A DNA stretch of 64,000 nt from Ancylobacter aquaticus (GCF_004339465.1 NZ_SMFY01000002.1:62001-126000), one strand, 5' to 3'. Positions 51,312-61,592 are shown, counted from the stretch's first letter. Numbers and translations are program-made. Notes: generated by a model from the letters alone, not told the origin.

Positions 51312-52205
51312 ATGATGAAGCTTGATTTTGATGAGCGGGATCTTCGGTCGCTGCGGGTTTTTTGCGCGGTTGCGGAGGCGGGCGGGTTTGCGGCGGCCGA
51401 GAGAAAGCTTGCCATGTCAAAGCCCTCGATCAGTCGCCATGTCCGCGAGGTGGAAGCGCGCCTCGGTGTGCGGCTGTGCGAGAGAGGGCGCAGCGGCTTT
51501 CGTCTGACGCCGGAAGGGGATGTCGCGCTTGATCTGGCCTCGGCCGCCTTCCAGGCCCTCGGACGCATCCGCCCCGAGATCGACGCCGTTCACGGCATCT
51601 TGTCGGGAAGGCTGGCGATCGGGATCGGCGAGCACACGCTGACACATCCCGACTGCAAGCTGCCCGAAGCCCTCACCGAGATGAGACGCCTGGCTCCAGG
51701 AGTGGAGCCGCAGATTCTGGTGATGACGTTCAACGAACTGGCCCAGTCGCTAAATGAAGGCCGTGTCGACCTCGTCATACGCGGTAAGTACACGGACGAT
51801 CGCGATTTTTTCCATGTCCCGATCTATCGCGAGATACACAGGGTTTACGTGGCGGATATGGTCGAGAAGTCCAAAATACCGAACCTGCCTCTCGTTTATC
51901 GCCAGCACCCTTATGTGGAGCAGGCCATCCGATCCGGACGGTACCACCGTGGCCCGAATGCCGCAGGCCTCGATTCCGTCGCCGCAATGGTGGCCACAGG
52001 CTTCTACCAGGGCATGCTTCCCACGCATTACGGCGATCTGATAAAGACAAGGTTCAATCTCACCATAGAAGAGAGCAGCCCTGTCTTTCAGCATGAGGGA
52101 TGCGCGATCTTTTCAACCGCGCGCCCGATCAGTCAGCGAATAAAGGTATTCTTGAATATATTGAAGCGCGTCCATTCCTTTCGGTCCGAACGTTCATCGG
52201 GGTGA
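51312..52205 (+). CDS. LysR family transcriptional regulator
   Basis: 297 residues. N-terminal HTH: DLRSLRVFCAVAEAGGFAAAERKLAMSKPSISRHVREVEARLGVRL. The remaining domain is the usual periplasmic-binding-like effector fold (RLAIGIGEHTLTHPD onwards). It is divergent from the RidA/ABC operon and probably controls it. An ATG one codon later is an alternative start. Unusually for LysR activators, the sensor domain lacks any residue pattern that reveals its ligand. Confidence 0.92.
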   Translation: MMKLDFDERDLRSLRVFCAVAEAGGFAAAERKLAMSKPSISRHVREVEARLGVRLCERGRSGFRLTPEGDVALDLASAAFQALGRIRPEIDAVHGILSGRLAIGIGEHTLTHPDCKLPEALTEMRRLAPGVEPQILVMTFNELAQSLNEGRVDLVIRGKYTDDRDFFHVPIYREIHRVYVADMVEKSKIPNLPLVYRQHPYVEQAIRSGRYHRGPNAAGLDSVAAMVATGFYQGMLPTHYGDLIKTRFNLTIEESSPVFQHEGCAIFSTARPISQRIKVFLNILKRVHSFRSERSSG

Positions 52206-52220
52206 CGCGCTTTTCGCCTC

Positions 52221-53222
52221 TCACACGGCCGCGTTATTAGTCCCGCCGCTGCGCATGCGTTCGATGTAGCCGGGCCAGAGTTCCGCGTTAATCAGGTGGC
52301 TCGGCGGGTTTCCCTGCAGCACGTCGATCGCGTCTCGGGCCGCCTCCATGCTCATGCGGCGCAGGCTCTCGCGGGTCCCTCCGGCAGTGTGGGGCGTGAG
52401 AAACAGACGCGGCGCCGCCAGAAGCGGGTGGTCGGGGGGTAGCGGCTCGCGATCGAAGACGTCGAGCGCCACGCCTGCGAGATGCCCGCTCTCCAGCGCC
52501 GCCACCAGTGCCGCGTCGTCGATCAGTTCACCGCGCGCCACATTGATTAGAAAGGCGCCCGGCTTCATCGCCGCGAGCCGTTGCGCATTCATCAGGCTGC
52601 GCGTTTCCGGGGCGAGGGCGAGGGTCAGGACCACGATATCGGCCTCGCGGAGCAACTGGTCGAGCGTCGCCGGCTCGATATCGTCGCCTGTAGTCGCCGG
52701 GGAACGGTTATAGCCGAGAACCCGCATGCCGAAGGCCTGCTTGAGGGCGCGGGCCACCCCCCGGCCGATGCGGCCGCAGCCGACGATGCCGACCGTGCGC
52801 CCGGCAAGCTCGAGGCTCGGGTGCCGGTCGCGGGCGGTCCATCCCTGCGCGCGGAATTCCTGGGCAAGGGCATGGAAGTCCTTGGCCAGCAGAAGCGCGC
52901 AACCCACCGCGTGCTCGACCACGGCCTGGGTGTTGGCATCGGGCAGGTTGCCCACGATGACACCGGCACGCGTCGCCGCCTTGACCGGGACGAAGTCGAG
53001 ACCAACGCCATGGCGGATGCAGGCCTTCAGGCGTGGCGCGTGGTCGAAGATATCGTCGGGCAGCTTCACCCGCACAATGAGTGCGTCGACATCGCCGACC
53101 GCGCGCCGAAGCGTGTCCGGCTCGATGTCGGGAGCGACCAGATAGGTGCAGCGCTCGCGCAGGAACGCCTCGGCATCGGGATGGAGCGGGGAGGTGGCGA
53201 GTACGCGGAAGGTCGTCATCAA
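52221..53222 (-). CDS. D-2-hydroxyacid dehydrogenase
   Basis: 333 residues. NAD-binding domain with GCGRIGRGVA (about residues 148-157), catalytic Arg in INVARGELIDD, Glu in DVFDREPLPP and His in FLTPHTAGGT. This is the phosphoglycerate/hydroxypyruvate reductase group. Start may be at the second Met (53219). It is the last gene of the dipeptide-type ABC and enolase-superfamily operon, so it may handle a 2-keto acid made there. Confidence 0.9.
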   Translation of the reverse strand: MMTTFRVLATSPLHPDAEAFLRERCTYLVAPDIEPDTLRRAVGDVDALIVRVKLPDDIFDHAPRLKACIRHGVGLDFVPVKAATRAGVIVGNLPDANTQAVVEHAVGCALLLAKDFHALAQEFRAQGWTARDRHPSLELAGRTVGIVGCGRIGRGVARALKQAFGMRVLGYNRSPATTGDDIEPATLDQLLREADIVVLTLALAPETRSLMNAQRLAAMKPGAFLINVARGELIDDAALVAALESGHLAGVALDVFDREPLPPDHPLLAAPRLFLTPHTAGGTRESLRRMSMEAARDAIDVLQGNPPSHLINAELWPGYIERMRSGGTNNAAV

Positions 53223-53241
53223 AAGCCTCGTTGCCGGGCGC

Positions 53242-54126
53242 TCAGTCGCTGCGGCGGCGGGTGGGGTCGAGCTGCGAGCGCAGCGATTCGCCGAGCCCGT
53301 TGAAGGCGAGGGCGGTGAACATGATCGCGAGGCCGGGCGCGTACATCTGCGCGGGGGCGATCTCCATATAGGCGTAGGCCCGCGCGAGCATCTGCCCCCA
53401 GCTCGGATGCGGCGGCTGGACCCCGAGGCCGAGAAAGCTGAGGCTCGCCTCGGCGAGAAGTGCCGTGGCCAGCAGCAGCGTCACCTGCACGATGATCGGC
53501 TGGATGGCATTGGGCAGGATGTGGCGTAGCACGAGCCGCGGCGTCGACATGCCGAAGGTGCGGGCCGCGTCGACATAGAGTTCGCCCTTGACGATCATGG
53601 TCTGCACCCGGATGAGCCGCGCAAGGCCGGGCGAGAACACGATGCCGACCGCGATCATGCTGTTGGTGAGGCCGATGCCGAGCGCCCCCGTGACCGCGAT
53701 GGCGAGCACGATGCTGGGGCAGGACAGGATCGTGTCGATGACGCGGCTGACCGCCGTGTCGACCCAGCCGCCGAGATAGCCGGCCAGCACACCGAAGGGC
53801 AGGCCGATCGACGTGCCGATCAGCACCGCGAGGACGCTGGCATAGAGCGAGGCGGGGGCGCCATGAACCAGCCGGCTGAACACGTCGCGGCCGAGATCGT
53901 CTGTGCCGAGCAGGTGCGCGGCGCTCGGCGGGGCGAGAATGTCCATGCTCTGCTCGAGCGGGGAATAGGGCGCTACCCAATTGGCCAGCAGCGAGGCGCC
54001 GACGAGCAGGATCAGGAACACCAGAGAGGCGGCGGCGCGCGTGTCGGCGCGCATCCACGCCATGAAGCGGCTGCGCCGGCGGGGAGCGGGAACCGGGCGC
54101 ACGGCGCCCTCGCTGAGAACGCTCAT
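53242..54126 (-). CDS. Dipeptide-type ABC transporter permease (DppC-like)
   Basis: 294 residues, six membrane helices, N-terminal OppC-type segment (RAAASLVFLILLVGASLLANW) and EAA loop YVDAARTFGMSTPRLVLRHILPN. It overlaps the DppB-like gene by four bases. Confidence 0.93.
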   Translation of the reverse strand: MSVLSEGAVRPVPAPRRRSRFMAWMRADTRAAASLVFLILLVGASLLANWVAPYSPLEQSMDILAPPSAAHLLGTDDLGRDVFSRLVHGAPASLYASVLAVLIGTSIGLPFGVLAGYLGGWVDTAVSRVIDTILSCPSIVLAIAVTGALGIGLTNSMIAVGIVFSPGLARLIRVQTMIVKGELYVDAARTFGMSTPRLVLRHILPNAIQPIIVQVTLLLATALLAEASLSFLGLGVQPPHPSWGQMLARAYAYMEIAPAQMYAPGLAIMFTALAFNGLGESLRSQLDPTRRRSD

Positions 54127-55079
54127 TGCTTGTTCATCCGCGGATCAAGGATGGAATAAAGGATGTCGATCAACAGGTTGCAGAGAATGACGATCATCAC
54201 GAGGATGAATACCACTCCCTGAACCACGGGAAAATCCTTGTTGGTGGCCGAGGCGACGACGAGGGAGCCGGTTCCGGGAATAGCGAACACGGCCTCGATG
54301 GCGACGGTGGCGCCAAGCGTGCGGTTGAACACGAGGCCGATCACTGTCAGCAGGGTCAGCGAGACATTCTTGAGGCCGTGCTTCCACAGGATGAGGCTTT
54401 GCGAGAGGCCCTTGGCGTGGAGTGTCCGCACATATTGCGAGGACAGGACCTCGATCAGGGCGCTCCGCAATTGCCGGGTTATTTCCGCGATGCCGCTGGA
54501 GGCGAGGGCGATGGCCGGCAGCGTGGCGTGCCACAGTGCCCGACCTGGGTCCTCGGTGATCGACACGGCGCCGGTGGTGGGGAACCAGCCGAACTGCAGC
54601 GCGAACAGGCCGACCAGGATCATGCCCACCCAGAAGTTCGGCACGGTGATGCCGAGCGAGGCAATGCTGGTGACGAAGCGATCGACGCGGCCATCCACGT
54701 GGGTGGCTGCGAGGATGCCGAGCGGCAACGAAATGCCGACCGCCAGCAACAATGCGTAGAAGACGATGAGCAGCGTATTGGGAAGGCGCCGCAGCACTTC
54801 GTCGAGCACCGGCAGGCCGGTGATCAGCGAGGTGGAAAGGTCGCCCTGCACCGCGCCGCCAAGCCATTGCGCATATTGCTGCCAGAGCGGCAGGTCGAGC
54901 CCGAGCATCTCGCGGATCTGGGCGATGCGCTCGGCGGTGGCCGTTTCGCCCGCGATGACGGCCGCGGGGTCGCCCGGCACCAGTTGGAGCAGTCCGAAAA
55001 CGGCGAAGGTGGCGAGAACGATCACCGGCACGACCTGAAGCAGGCGCCAGCCGACAACCTTCAACGTGCGCCGGCTCAT
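54123..55079 (-). CDS. Dipeptide-type ABC transporter permease (DppB-like)
   Basis: 318 residues, six membrane helices, typical GWRLLQVVPVIVLATFAVFGLLQLVPGDPA start and EAA loop YVRTLHAKGLSQSLILWKHGLKN. Start at 55079 overlaps the DppF-like gene (ATGA). Confidence 0.93.
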   Translation of the reverse strand: MSRRTLKVVGWRLLQVVPVIVLATFAVFGLLQLVPGDPAAVIAGETATAERIAQIREMLGLDLPLWQQYAQWLGGAVQGDLSTSLITGLPVLDEVLRRLPNTLLIVFYALLLAVGISLPLGILAATHVDGRVDRFVTSIASLGITVPNFWVGMILVGLFALQFGWFPTTGAVSITEDPGRALWHATLPAIALASSGIAEITRQLRSALIEVLSSQYVRTLHAKGLSQSLILWKHGLKNVSLTLLTVIGLVFNRTLGATVAIEAVFAIPGTGSLVVASATNKDFPVVQGVVFILVMIVILCNLLIDILYSILDPRMNKQ

Positions 55080-56122
55080 AGCCCCGTCTCCACGGTTCTT
55101 CCGGGCTGACCCGCTTTCAGCGGGTGCAGTTCCGCTCCCGACATCATCGGCAGTTCTCCGGCGAAATGGCAGGCGCTCGCGTGTCCCGGCGTGGTCTCGC
55201 GCCACGGCGGCTCCGTCTGCGCGCAGATGGGCTGCACGAAGCGGCAGCGGGTGCGGAACCGGCAGCCGGAGGGCGGCGCGATCGGGCTGGGAAGTTCGCC
55301 CTGAAGCATCACCCGATTCTGGCCGCGCAGATGCGCGGGCAGCGCCACCGGCTCGGCGGAGAGCAGCGCCTCGGTATAAGGATGGCCGGGCGTGCCCACC
55401 ACGTCCTCGGCGCGGCCGATCTCCACGATGCGGCCGAGATACATGACCGCGATCCGGTCGCTGACATGGGCAACCACGCCGAGATTATGGGTGATGAAGA
55501 TATAGGTCAGGCCGAACTCGGCCTGGAGTTCGGCGAATAGGTTGAGAATGTCCGCCTGGATCGAGACATCGAGCGCCGACACGGCCTCGTCGCATACGAT
55601 CAGTTCGGGCCGCAGGGTGAGTACGCGGGCGATGCACACGCGCTGCTTCTGGCCGCCGGACAGTTCGTGCGGGTAGCGCGAGGCGAAGTCCGGGCTGAGC
55701 CCCACCCGTTCCATCATCTCGATGGCGCGGTTGTGCCGCTCCGGAACGGTGAGTTCGCCGGCGACGTCCATCGGCTCGCGGATGGATTTGAGAATTGTCA
55801 TGCGCGGGTCGAGCGCCGCGTTGGGGTCCTGGAAAATCACCTGGTATCCACGGCGATGGCGACGCAGCTCGCGCGAGGACAGGCCGTACGGGTCGATGCC
55901 GGCGTGCAGGATGCGGCCGGCCGAGGGCTTTTCAAGGCAGACGACGGCCCGGCCGAGCGTGGTCTTGCCCGAGCCTGACTCGCCGATGATGCCGAAGGTC
56001 TCGCGCGGCATGACGTCGAGGCTGACGCCGTCCACTGCCTTCAGCGTGCGCCCACGACTGACCGGAAAATGCACCCCGACATCGTCGATGGAGACGATTG
56101 GCGTTGTCGCACGAGCGTTCAT
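55076..56122 (-). CDS. Dipeptide-type ABC transporter ATPase (DppF-like)
   Basis: 348 residues. Walker A GESGSGKTT, signature LSGGQKQRVCIAR, Walker B LIVCDEAVSALD, and the C-terminal oligopeptide-ABC extension with a Cys cluster (CRFRTRCRFVQPICAQTEPPW) that can bind an iron-sulfur cluster. Paired with the DppD-like ATPase, overlapping by four bases. Confidence 0.94.
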   Translation of the reverse strand: MNARATTPIVSIDDVGVHFPVSRGRTLKAVDGVSLDVMPRETFGIIGESGSGKTTLGRAVVCLEKPSAGRILHAGIDPYGLSSRELRRHRRGYQVIFQDPNAALDPRMTILKSIREPMDVAGELTVPERHNRAIEMMERVGLSPDFASRYPHELSGGQKQRVCIARVLTLRPELIVCDEAVSALDVSIQADILNLFAELQAEFGLTYIFITHNLGVVAHVSDRIAVMYLGRIVEIGRAEDVVGTPGHPYTEALLSAEPVALPAHLRGQNRVMLQGELPSPIAPPSGCRFRTRCRFVQPICAQTEPPWRETTPGHASACHFAGELPMMSGAELHPLKAGQPGRTVETGL

Positions 56123-57132
56123 GACAACACTCCCTTGAGTTCGAGCTCGTCGTTGCGGCAGCAGCGCACCTGGCCGACCGGCGGCACCGGATCGAGCGGC
56201 TGGGGTGCCTCGCAGGGCGGCAGCGCGAAGTCGCAGCGTGGGCGGAAGCGGCAGCCATCCGGCATTTCACCGCGCATCGGCACGCGACCGGGAATGGCCG
56301 GCAGCTTCGTCTTGCGCGCCGCCAGCGCCGGCAACGAACGCAGCAGGCCCGAGGTGTAGGGATGGCGCGGGCGCACCAGCATATCGTCGATGCGACCTTG
56401 CTCGATCACCTCGCCGGCGTACATCGTCACCAACCGCGAGCAGGTCTGGGCGACGAGGCCGAGATCATGGGTAATGAACAGCATGGCCATGCCGAGACGC
56501 GCGCACAGATCGCCGAGCACATCGACGATCTGCGCCTGCACGGTGACGTCGAGCGCGGTGGTCGGCTCATCGGCGATCAGCAGCCGGGGCTCGCACACAA
56601 TGGCGATGGCGATCATGGCGCGCTGGCGCATGCCGCCGGACAATTGGTGCGGATAGGCATCGAAGCGCAGAGCCGGCTCGGGAATGCCCACCCGTGCCAG
56701 CGCCTCGATGCCACGCTCGCGGGCCTCCTTCGCCGAGACGCTGCGATGGGCGCGCAGGGTCTCGCTGATCTGCTGGCCGATGGTGAATACCGGATCGAGC
56801 GCGCTCATCGGCTCCTGGAAGATCATGCTGATCTTCGCGCCACGCCGCCGTTGGAGCTGGCGCGCCGGCATGCCGATGAGGTTCTCGCCCTCCAACTGCA
56901 CGCTGCCGGTGATATGGCTGGTGGCGCTCGGCAGCAGGCCCATGAGGGCGAGGCCGGTAACGGTCTTGCCGCAGCCGCTTTCGCCGACAAGGCCCACGGT
57001 CTCGCCGGGAGCGATGGCGAAGGTAACGTCGCGCGTCACCTGAACCATTCCCGCACCACTGCGGAAGGCGATGCCGAGGTCGCGCACGTCGAGCAGCGGG
57101 GCGCTCGGAACAGGGGAGGTCATATCCGCCAT
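56119..57132 (-). CDS. Dipeptide-type ABC transporter ATPase (DppD-like)
   Basis: 337 residues. Walker [11 protein letters not shown], signature [13 protein letters not shown], Walker [13 protein letters not shown], and the same C-terminal Cys cluster ([20 protein letters not shown]). It lies next to the enolase-superfamily gene, eight bases away. Confidence 0.94.
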   Translation of the reverse strand: MADMTSPVPSAPLLDVRDLGIAFRSGAGMVQVTRDVTFAIAPGETVGLVGESGCGKTVTGLALMGLLPSATSHITGSVQLEGENLIGMPARQLQRRRGAKISMIFQEPMSALDPVFTIGQQISETLRAHRSVSAKEARERGIEALARVGIPEPALRFDAYPHQLSGGMRQRAMIAIAIVCEPRLLIADEPTTALDVTVQAQIVDVLGDLCARLGMAMLFITHDLGLVAQTCSRLVTMYAGEVIEQGRIDDMLVRPRHPYTSGLLRSLPALAARKTKLPAIPGRVPMRGEMPDGCRFRPRCDFALPPCEAPQPLDPVPPVGQVRCCRNDELELKGVLS

Positions 57133-57140
57133 GACGGGCC

Positions 57141-58313
57141 TCAGTTCGGCGGGCGGCGGCGCACGGCCGCCTCGTCGACATCGGTGCCCCAGCCCGGCCG
57201 GCTCGGAACGATCATCTCGCCATTCTCGATCACCGGCTGATGGGTGACGAACTCGCCCTTCCAGGGCACGTCGTCGATGTCGATCTCCATGATCCGCAGA
57301 TTGGGCACCAGGGCGGCGAAATGCGCGCTGATGTGATCGGCGAGGTGCCCGTAGAAATTATGCGGTGCCACGTTCACCTCATAGGTGTCAGCCAGCGAGG
57401 CGATCTTCACCGCTTCCAGGAAGCCGTTCCACAGCACGTCGACGATGGCGACATCCATCGCATAGGCGTCGAGGAAGGGGCGGTAGCTGCGGCGCGTGTA
57501 GAGCGACTCGCCGCTGGCGATAGGAAAACCCGCCTCGCGCCGCAGCAAGGCGAGGCTCTGCGGATCATAGGTGTCGAGCTCCAGCCAGGCGAGCCGGAAG
57601 GGCTCCACGGTACGGATGAGTTCCAGATAACCCTCGGTGCGAAAATGGAAATTGGCGTCGAGCATGATGTCGGCATCCTCGCCCGCACCGGCGCGCAGCG
57701 CCTCCAGCTGCCGCGCGAGGCCGCGCATCACCTCGGGGCGCGGGTTGAGGGCCGGGAAGCCGGGCATGGTGCCGAAGCCCGGTCGGAAGTTGGAGAGGAC
57801 GCCATCCTCCATCAGGGTGACATTGGTCTTCATGGCACGGAAGCCCCGGCGGCGCGCCTCCTCGCCAAGCTTCATCACATCATCATAGTCGCGCACCGCC
57901 GGCAGGTCGAAGCGCCCGCCATAGCGGACACGATAGGTGCCGAAATGCGACCAGTAGACGGGCAGCCGGTCGCGCACCGCGCCGCCGAAAAGCGCGTGCA
58001 CGGGAACGCCGAGCGCCTTGCCGGTAATGTCGAGCAGCGCGTTGCCGATCGCCGCCATGGCATGCTGGTTGATGCCGGACCAGGCCGGCACCGTCTGGGT
58101 GTAAAGCACCGCCATCACCCATTCGGCGCGGGTGGGGTCGAGGCCGATGATGCGCTCGCCAAGCGCCCGAATGGTCGCCGTCAGCCCCTTGGTGCCGACA
58201 TCCTCGCTGTATTCCGACCAGCCGACGAGACCCTCATCGGTGGTGATCTTCAGGAACGAGGTCGTGCGCCAGCCGGCATTGGCGTGGAGGTCTTCGATCT
58301 TGACGATTTTCAT
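57141..58313 (-). CDS. Enolase superfamily enzyme, mandelate racemase subgroup
   Basis: 390 residues. N-terminal capping domain (MKIVKIEDLHANAGWRTTSF) and a TIM barrel with Lys in FRAMKTNVT, metal ligands in DIMLDANFHFR (Asp), WLELDTYD (Glu) and ASGESLYTRR (Glu), and a late His in NVAPHNFYGHL as the general acid/base. This fits the acid-sugar dehydratase or racemase group. Start 58313; an ATG two codons upstream is possible. With a peptide-type ABC transporter and a hydroxyacid dehydrogenase it points to uptake and conversion of a hydroxy or sugar acid. Confidence 0.88.
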   Translation of the reverse strand: MKIVKIEDLHANAGWRTTSFLKITTDEGLVGWSEYSEDVGTKGLTATIRALGERIIGLDPTRAEWVMAVLYTQTVPAWSGINQHAMAAIGNALLDITGKALGVPVHALFGGAVRDRLPVYWSHFGTYRVRYGGRFDLPAVRDYDDVMKLGEEARRRGFRAMKTNVTLMEDGVLSNFRPGFGTMPGFPALNPRPEVMRGLARQLEALRAGAGEDADIMLDANFHFRTEGYLELIRTVEPFRLAWLELDTYDPQSLALLRREAGFPIASGESLYTRRSYRPFLDAYAMDVAIVDVLWNGFLEAVKIASLADTYEVNVAPHNFYGHLADHISAHFAALVPNLRIMEIDIDDVPWKGEFVTHQPVIENGEMIVPSRPGWGTDVDEAAVRRRPPN

Positions 58314-58387
58314 GTGCATGCCCGGTAGCGCTGGAGGGTCCGCCGTCGGCGAGAGTCCTGCCCGCGAGATGTCTGCCCGCGAGGTGG

Positions 58388-59938
58388 TCAGTCGGCGAGG
58401 TAGAGCGTGTTGAACTTCGGCTTGCCGAGAAGATTGGGGACGTAGCCCCGCACATTGGGCGCGTGGATTTCGATGGCGGGCACGAAAGCCAGCTCGCCCG
58501 ACAGGGCAAATTCCAGCGCGGCCTTCTCCAGCTTGGCGAAAGCCACCTTGCGCTGGGCGGGGTCCTCGACGGACTGCGCCTCGATCTGGGCCTGTGCCAT
58601 TTCCGGTGGGGGCGGCACCTTGCCGGCATTGTTGAAGCCGTTCGCGCCATAGACGAGGGCGAAGGCCTGGCTCGGGTCCGGGCGACCAGTCCACAGGGCG
58701 AGGAGCATGTCGCCTTCGCCGCGCACAATGAAGCGCTGATACATGTCGGCACTGGAGCCAACCGTCATCTGCGCGCGGATTCCGGCCTGCCGCAACTGCT
58801 CCATGATGATCTCGTGGCGCTGCTGGGAGGCTTGGTCGGAATAGCCGAAGAACTGAATGTCGACTCCGTCCGCGTGCCCGGCCTCCTTCAGCAGGGCGCG
58901 CGCCTTGTCGGGATCGTGGGTATAGTAATTGTCGAGCGCGGGGTCGTGCGCCCAGTAGCCGGGGGGCAGCATCGTCTGCGCCGGTACGCCCAGACCCATC
59001 AGCGCGGCGCGGTTGAAGCCGTCGCGGTCGAGCGCGAAATTGATGGCCTGCCGCACTCGCACATCGTCCAGCGGGCCCTTTCCGTAATTGAACAGCAGAT
59101 GGTAGTCGGCAATCGTCGGGGTCGAGCTGACGACCACCTTTCCGGCCCCCATGCGGTCGGCAACCACCTTCTGCTGCGGATTGAGGCGGTAGGTGAACTG
59201 GTTCTCGCCGGCGATCACCGAACGCAGTGCCGTGTTGAGATCGGTGATGATGCGGAACGTCAGCCCGTCGAGATGGGGCAGGTCCTTGTCCCAATAGTCC
59301 GGGTTGCGGACCATGGTCACGACGTCGTTGTCGTTCCACTTTTCCAGCTTGAACGGGCCGGTGCCCACCGGCTCGCGGTCGTGGCGTCGCCCCCTTTCGG
59401 CGACCGCCTTCGGCGAGGCGATCATGCCGGCGCGGTCGGCGAGGATCAGCGGCAGCGCCGTGTCCGGTCGGCTCAAATGCAGTGCGACCTTGTTCGGCGC
59501 CAGCACCTCGATCGTCTCGATCGACTGGAGTTCACTCTTTACCGCCGAGCGCGGATCGGTCTTGGCGCGCTCCAGATGAGCTTTCACCGCGGCGGCATCG
59601 AACGGCTCGCCATCGTGGAAGCGCACATTCTCGCGCAGGGTGAAGACCAGCGTCTTGGGGTCGGGAAAGGTCCAGGAGGTGGCAAGGCCGGGACGGGCGG
59701 CCAGCGTCGCCGGCTCGAAATCCACCAGCGTGTCGAACAGCGGGTAGAGCAGCATGTGGTCGGAGCCGGTGCCGCCCGTCAACGGGTCGAGCGTCGACGG
59801 GTTGAACGGCGCCGCGATCTTGAGCGTCCCGCCCTTTTTCGCCGTCTGGCCAAAAGCGGGTTGACCGAGGAGGGGATGCGCCAGCGGCGAGCCCGCCAGC
59901 GCGCCGAGCCCGAGAAGGGCGTGGCGACGAGTGATCAT
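58388..59938 (-). CDS. Dipeptide-type ABC substrate-binding protein, copy 1
   Basis: 516 residues of the SBP_bac_5 family with a twin-arginine signal (MITRRHALLGLGALAG). Core: KGGTLKIAAPFNPSTLDPLTGG at the mature start and TLVFTLRENVRFHDGEPFDAAAVKAHLERAKTDPRS. Very similar along its whole length to the neighbouring gene at 60003-61592 (for example FRIITDLNTALRSVIAGENQ against FRIITDLNTGLRSVIAGEND), so the two are tandem duplicates that serve one transporter. Confidence 0.93.
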   Translation of the reverse strand: MITRRHALLGLGALAGSPLAHPLLGQPAFGQTAKKGGTLKIAAPFNPSTLDPLTGGTGSDHMLLYPLFDTLVDFEPATLAARPGLATSWTFPDPKTLVFTLRENVRFHDGEPFDAAAVKAHLERAKTDPRSAVKSELQSIETIEVLAPNKVALHLSRPDTALPLILADRAGMIASPKAVAERGRRHDREPVGTGPFKLEKWNDNDVVTMVRNPDYWDKDLPHLDGLTFRIITDLNTALRSVIAGENQFTYRLNPQQKVVADRMGAGKVVVSSTPTIADYHLLFNYGKGPLDDVRVRQAINFALDRDGFNRAALMGLGVPAQTMLPPGYWAHDPALDNYYTHDPDKARALLKEAGHADGVDIQFFGYSDQASQQRHEIIMEQLRQAGIRAQMTVGSSADMYQRFIVRGEGDMLLALWTGRPDPSQAFALVYGANGFNNAGKVPPPPEMAQAQIEAQSVEDPAQRKVAFAKLEKAALEFALSGELAFVPAIEIHAPNVRGYVPNLLGKPKFNTLYLAD

Positions 59939-60002
59939 GATGGATCCTTCGTGAAGGTGAGCAGGAGCGGCCGGGGAGCGAAGACTCCCGGCACCGCGCG
60001 GT

Positions 60003-61592
60003 TCAGTCGGCGAGGTAGATGCCGTTGAGCTTGGGTTTGCCGAGCAGGTTCGGCTCATAGCCCTTCACCCGCGTGGCATAGACCTCGATGCCGGGCACGA
60101 AGGCGATCTCGGCCGACAGCGCATGGTCCAGCGCCGCCTTTTCGAGCTGGGCAAAGGCGCGCTTGCGGCCTTCCTCGGTGGCCTCGGTCTGGCTCGCGAT
60201 CTGCGCGGCCGCCAGTTCGGGCGGCGGCGGAACCTTGCCGGCATTGTTGAAGCCGTTCTCGCCATAGACCAGCAGGAAGGGCAGGCTGGGGTCCGGCCGC
60301 CCGGTCCACAGCGTCATGATCATGTCCCCTTCGCCACGGATCATGAAGCGCTGATACATGTCGGCATTGGACCCGGAAATCAGCGTGGTGCGGATGCCCA
60401 CCTGGCGCAGCTGCTCCATGATGATCTCATGGCGCTGCTGGGACGCCTGGTCGGAATTGCCGAAGAAGGAGATGTCCACCCCATTGGGGAAGCCGGCCTC
60501 CTTCAGCAGGGCCCGCGCCTTTTCGGGGTCGTGGGCGTAGTAATTGTCGAGCGCGGAATCGTGCGCCCAATAGCCCGGCGGCAGCATGGTTTGCGCCGGC
60601 ACGCCCAGCCCCATCAGCGCTGCCTTGTTGAAGGCGTCGCGGTCGATCGCGTAGTTGATCGCCTGCCGGACCTTCACATTGTTCAGCGGCTCGCGCTTGT
60701 AGTTGAAGACGAGATGATAGTCGGCAATGGTTGGGTTGGATGCCACCACGATCTTGCCGGCGCCGGTACGGTCGGCGACGAATTTCTGCTGCGGGTTCAG
60801 CCGATAGGCGAAGTCGTTCTCGCCGGCAATCACCGAGCGCAGGCCGGTGTTCAGGTCGGTGATGATGCGGAAGGTCAGCCCGTCGAGGTGCGGCAGCCGC
60901 GGGTTCCAGTAGTCCGGGTTGCGGACCATCACGACCACGTCGTTGTCGTTCCAGGTCTGCAGCTTGAACGGGCCGGTACCGACCGGCTCGCGGTCGTGCC
61001 GTTGTCCCTTCTCGGCGACGCCCTTCGGCGACGTCACCATCCCGGCCCGGTCGGCGAGGATCAGGGGTAGGGCGGTGTCGGGGCGGTTGAGGTGGAGGGC
61101 CACCCTGTCGGGCGCCAGCACCTCGACGCTTTCCAGCGAGGCGATGTCACCCTTCACCGAGGAACGCGGATCGCTTCTCGCGCGATCGAGATGAGCCTTC
61201 ACGGCGGCAGCGTCGAAGACTTCCCCATCATGGAAGCGCACACCCTGGCGCAGGGTGAGCACCAGCGTCTTGGGGTCGGTGAATTCCCAGGAGGTGGCAA
61301 GGCCGGGACGCGGCGCCAGCGTCGCGGGCTCGAAATCGACGAGGGTGTCGAAGAGCGGGTAGAGCAGCATGTGATCGGAACCCGCGCCGCCGGTCAGCGG
61401 ATCGAGGCTCGACGGGTTGAACGGCGCGGCAATGCGCAGCACGCCGCCTTTCTTCGGGGCCTCCTGCGCCATCAGCGGCGTTGAAAAGGCGCCGGCCAGA
61501 ACGGCCATGGTTCCGGACTGCAAAAGGCGGCGGCGGCTGAGCGGCAGCAGGCCGCCCGCATCCCGGGCATTCGGAAGGATGAAGGTCGACAT
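60003..61592 (-). CDS. Dipeptide-type ABC substrate-binding protein, copy 2
   Basis: 529 residues, SBP_bac_5 family, twin-arginine-like signal (LSRRRLLQSGTMAVLAGAF) after a 20-residue lead. Nearly colinear with copy 1. It is the first gene of the operon, 61592 being opposite the GntR gene start region; promoter and operators are at 61593-61765. Confidence 0.93.
   Translation of the reverse strand: MSTFILPNARDAGGLLPLSRRRLLQSGTMAVLAGAFSTPLMAQEAPKKGGVLRIAAPFNPSSLDPLTGGAGSDHMLLYPLFDTLVDFEPATLAPRPGLATSWEFTDPKTLVLTLRQGVRFHDGEVFDAAAVKAHLDRARSDPRSSVKGDIASLESVEVLAPDRVALHLNRPDTALPLILADRAGMVTSPKGVAEKGQRHDREPVGTGPFKLQTWNDNDVVVMVRNPDYWNPRLPHLDGLTFRIITDLNTGLRSVIAGENDFAYRLNPQQKFVADRTGAGKIVVASNPTIADYHLVFNYKREPLNNVKVRQAINYAIDRDAFNKAALMGLGVPAQTMLPPGYWAHDSALDNYYAHDPEKARALLKEAGFPNGVDISFFGNSDQASQQRHEIIMEQLRQVGIRTTLISGSNADMYQRFMIRGEGDMIMTLWTGRPDPSLPFLLVYGENGFNNAGKVPPPPELAAAQIASQTEATEEGRKRAFAQLEKAALDHALSAEIAFVPGIEVYATRVKGYEPNLLGKPKLNGIYLAD

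Noticed and set aside
57141-59339. A 732-codon frame that would fuse an upstream stretch to the enolase-superfamily enzyme
   Set aside because: The first 340 codons are a frame-shifted shadow of the binding-protein gene at 58388-59938; the real start is near 58313.
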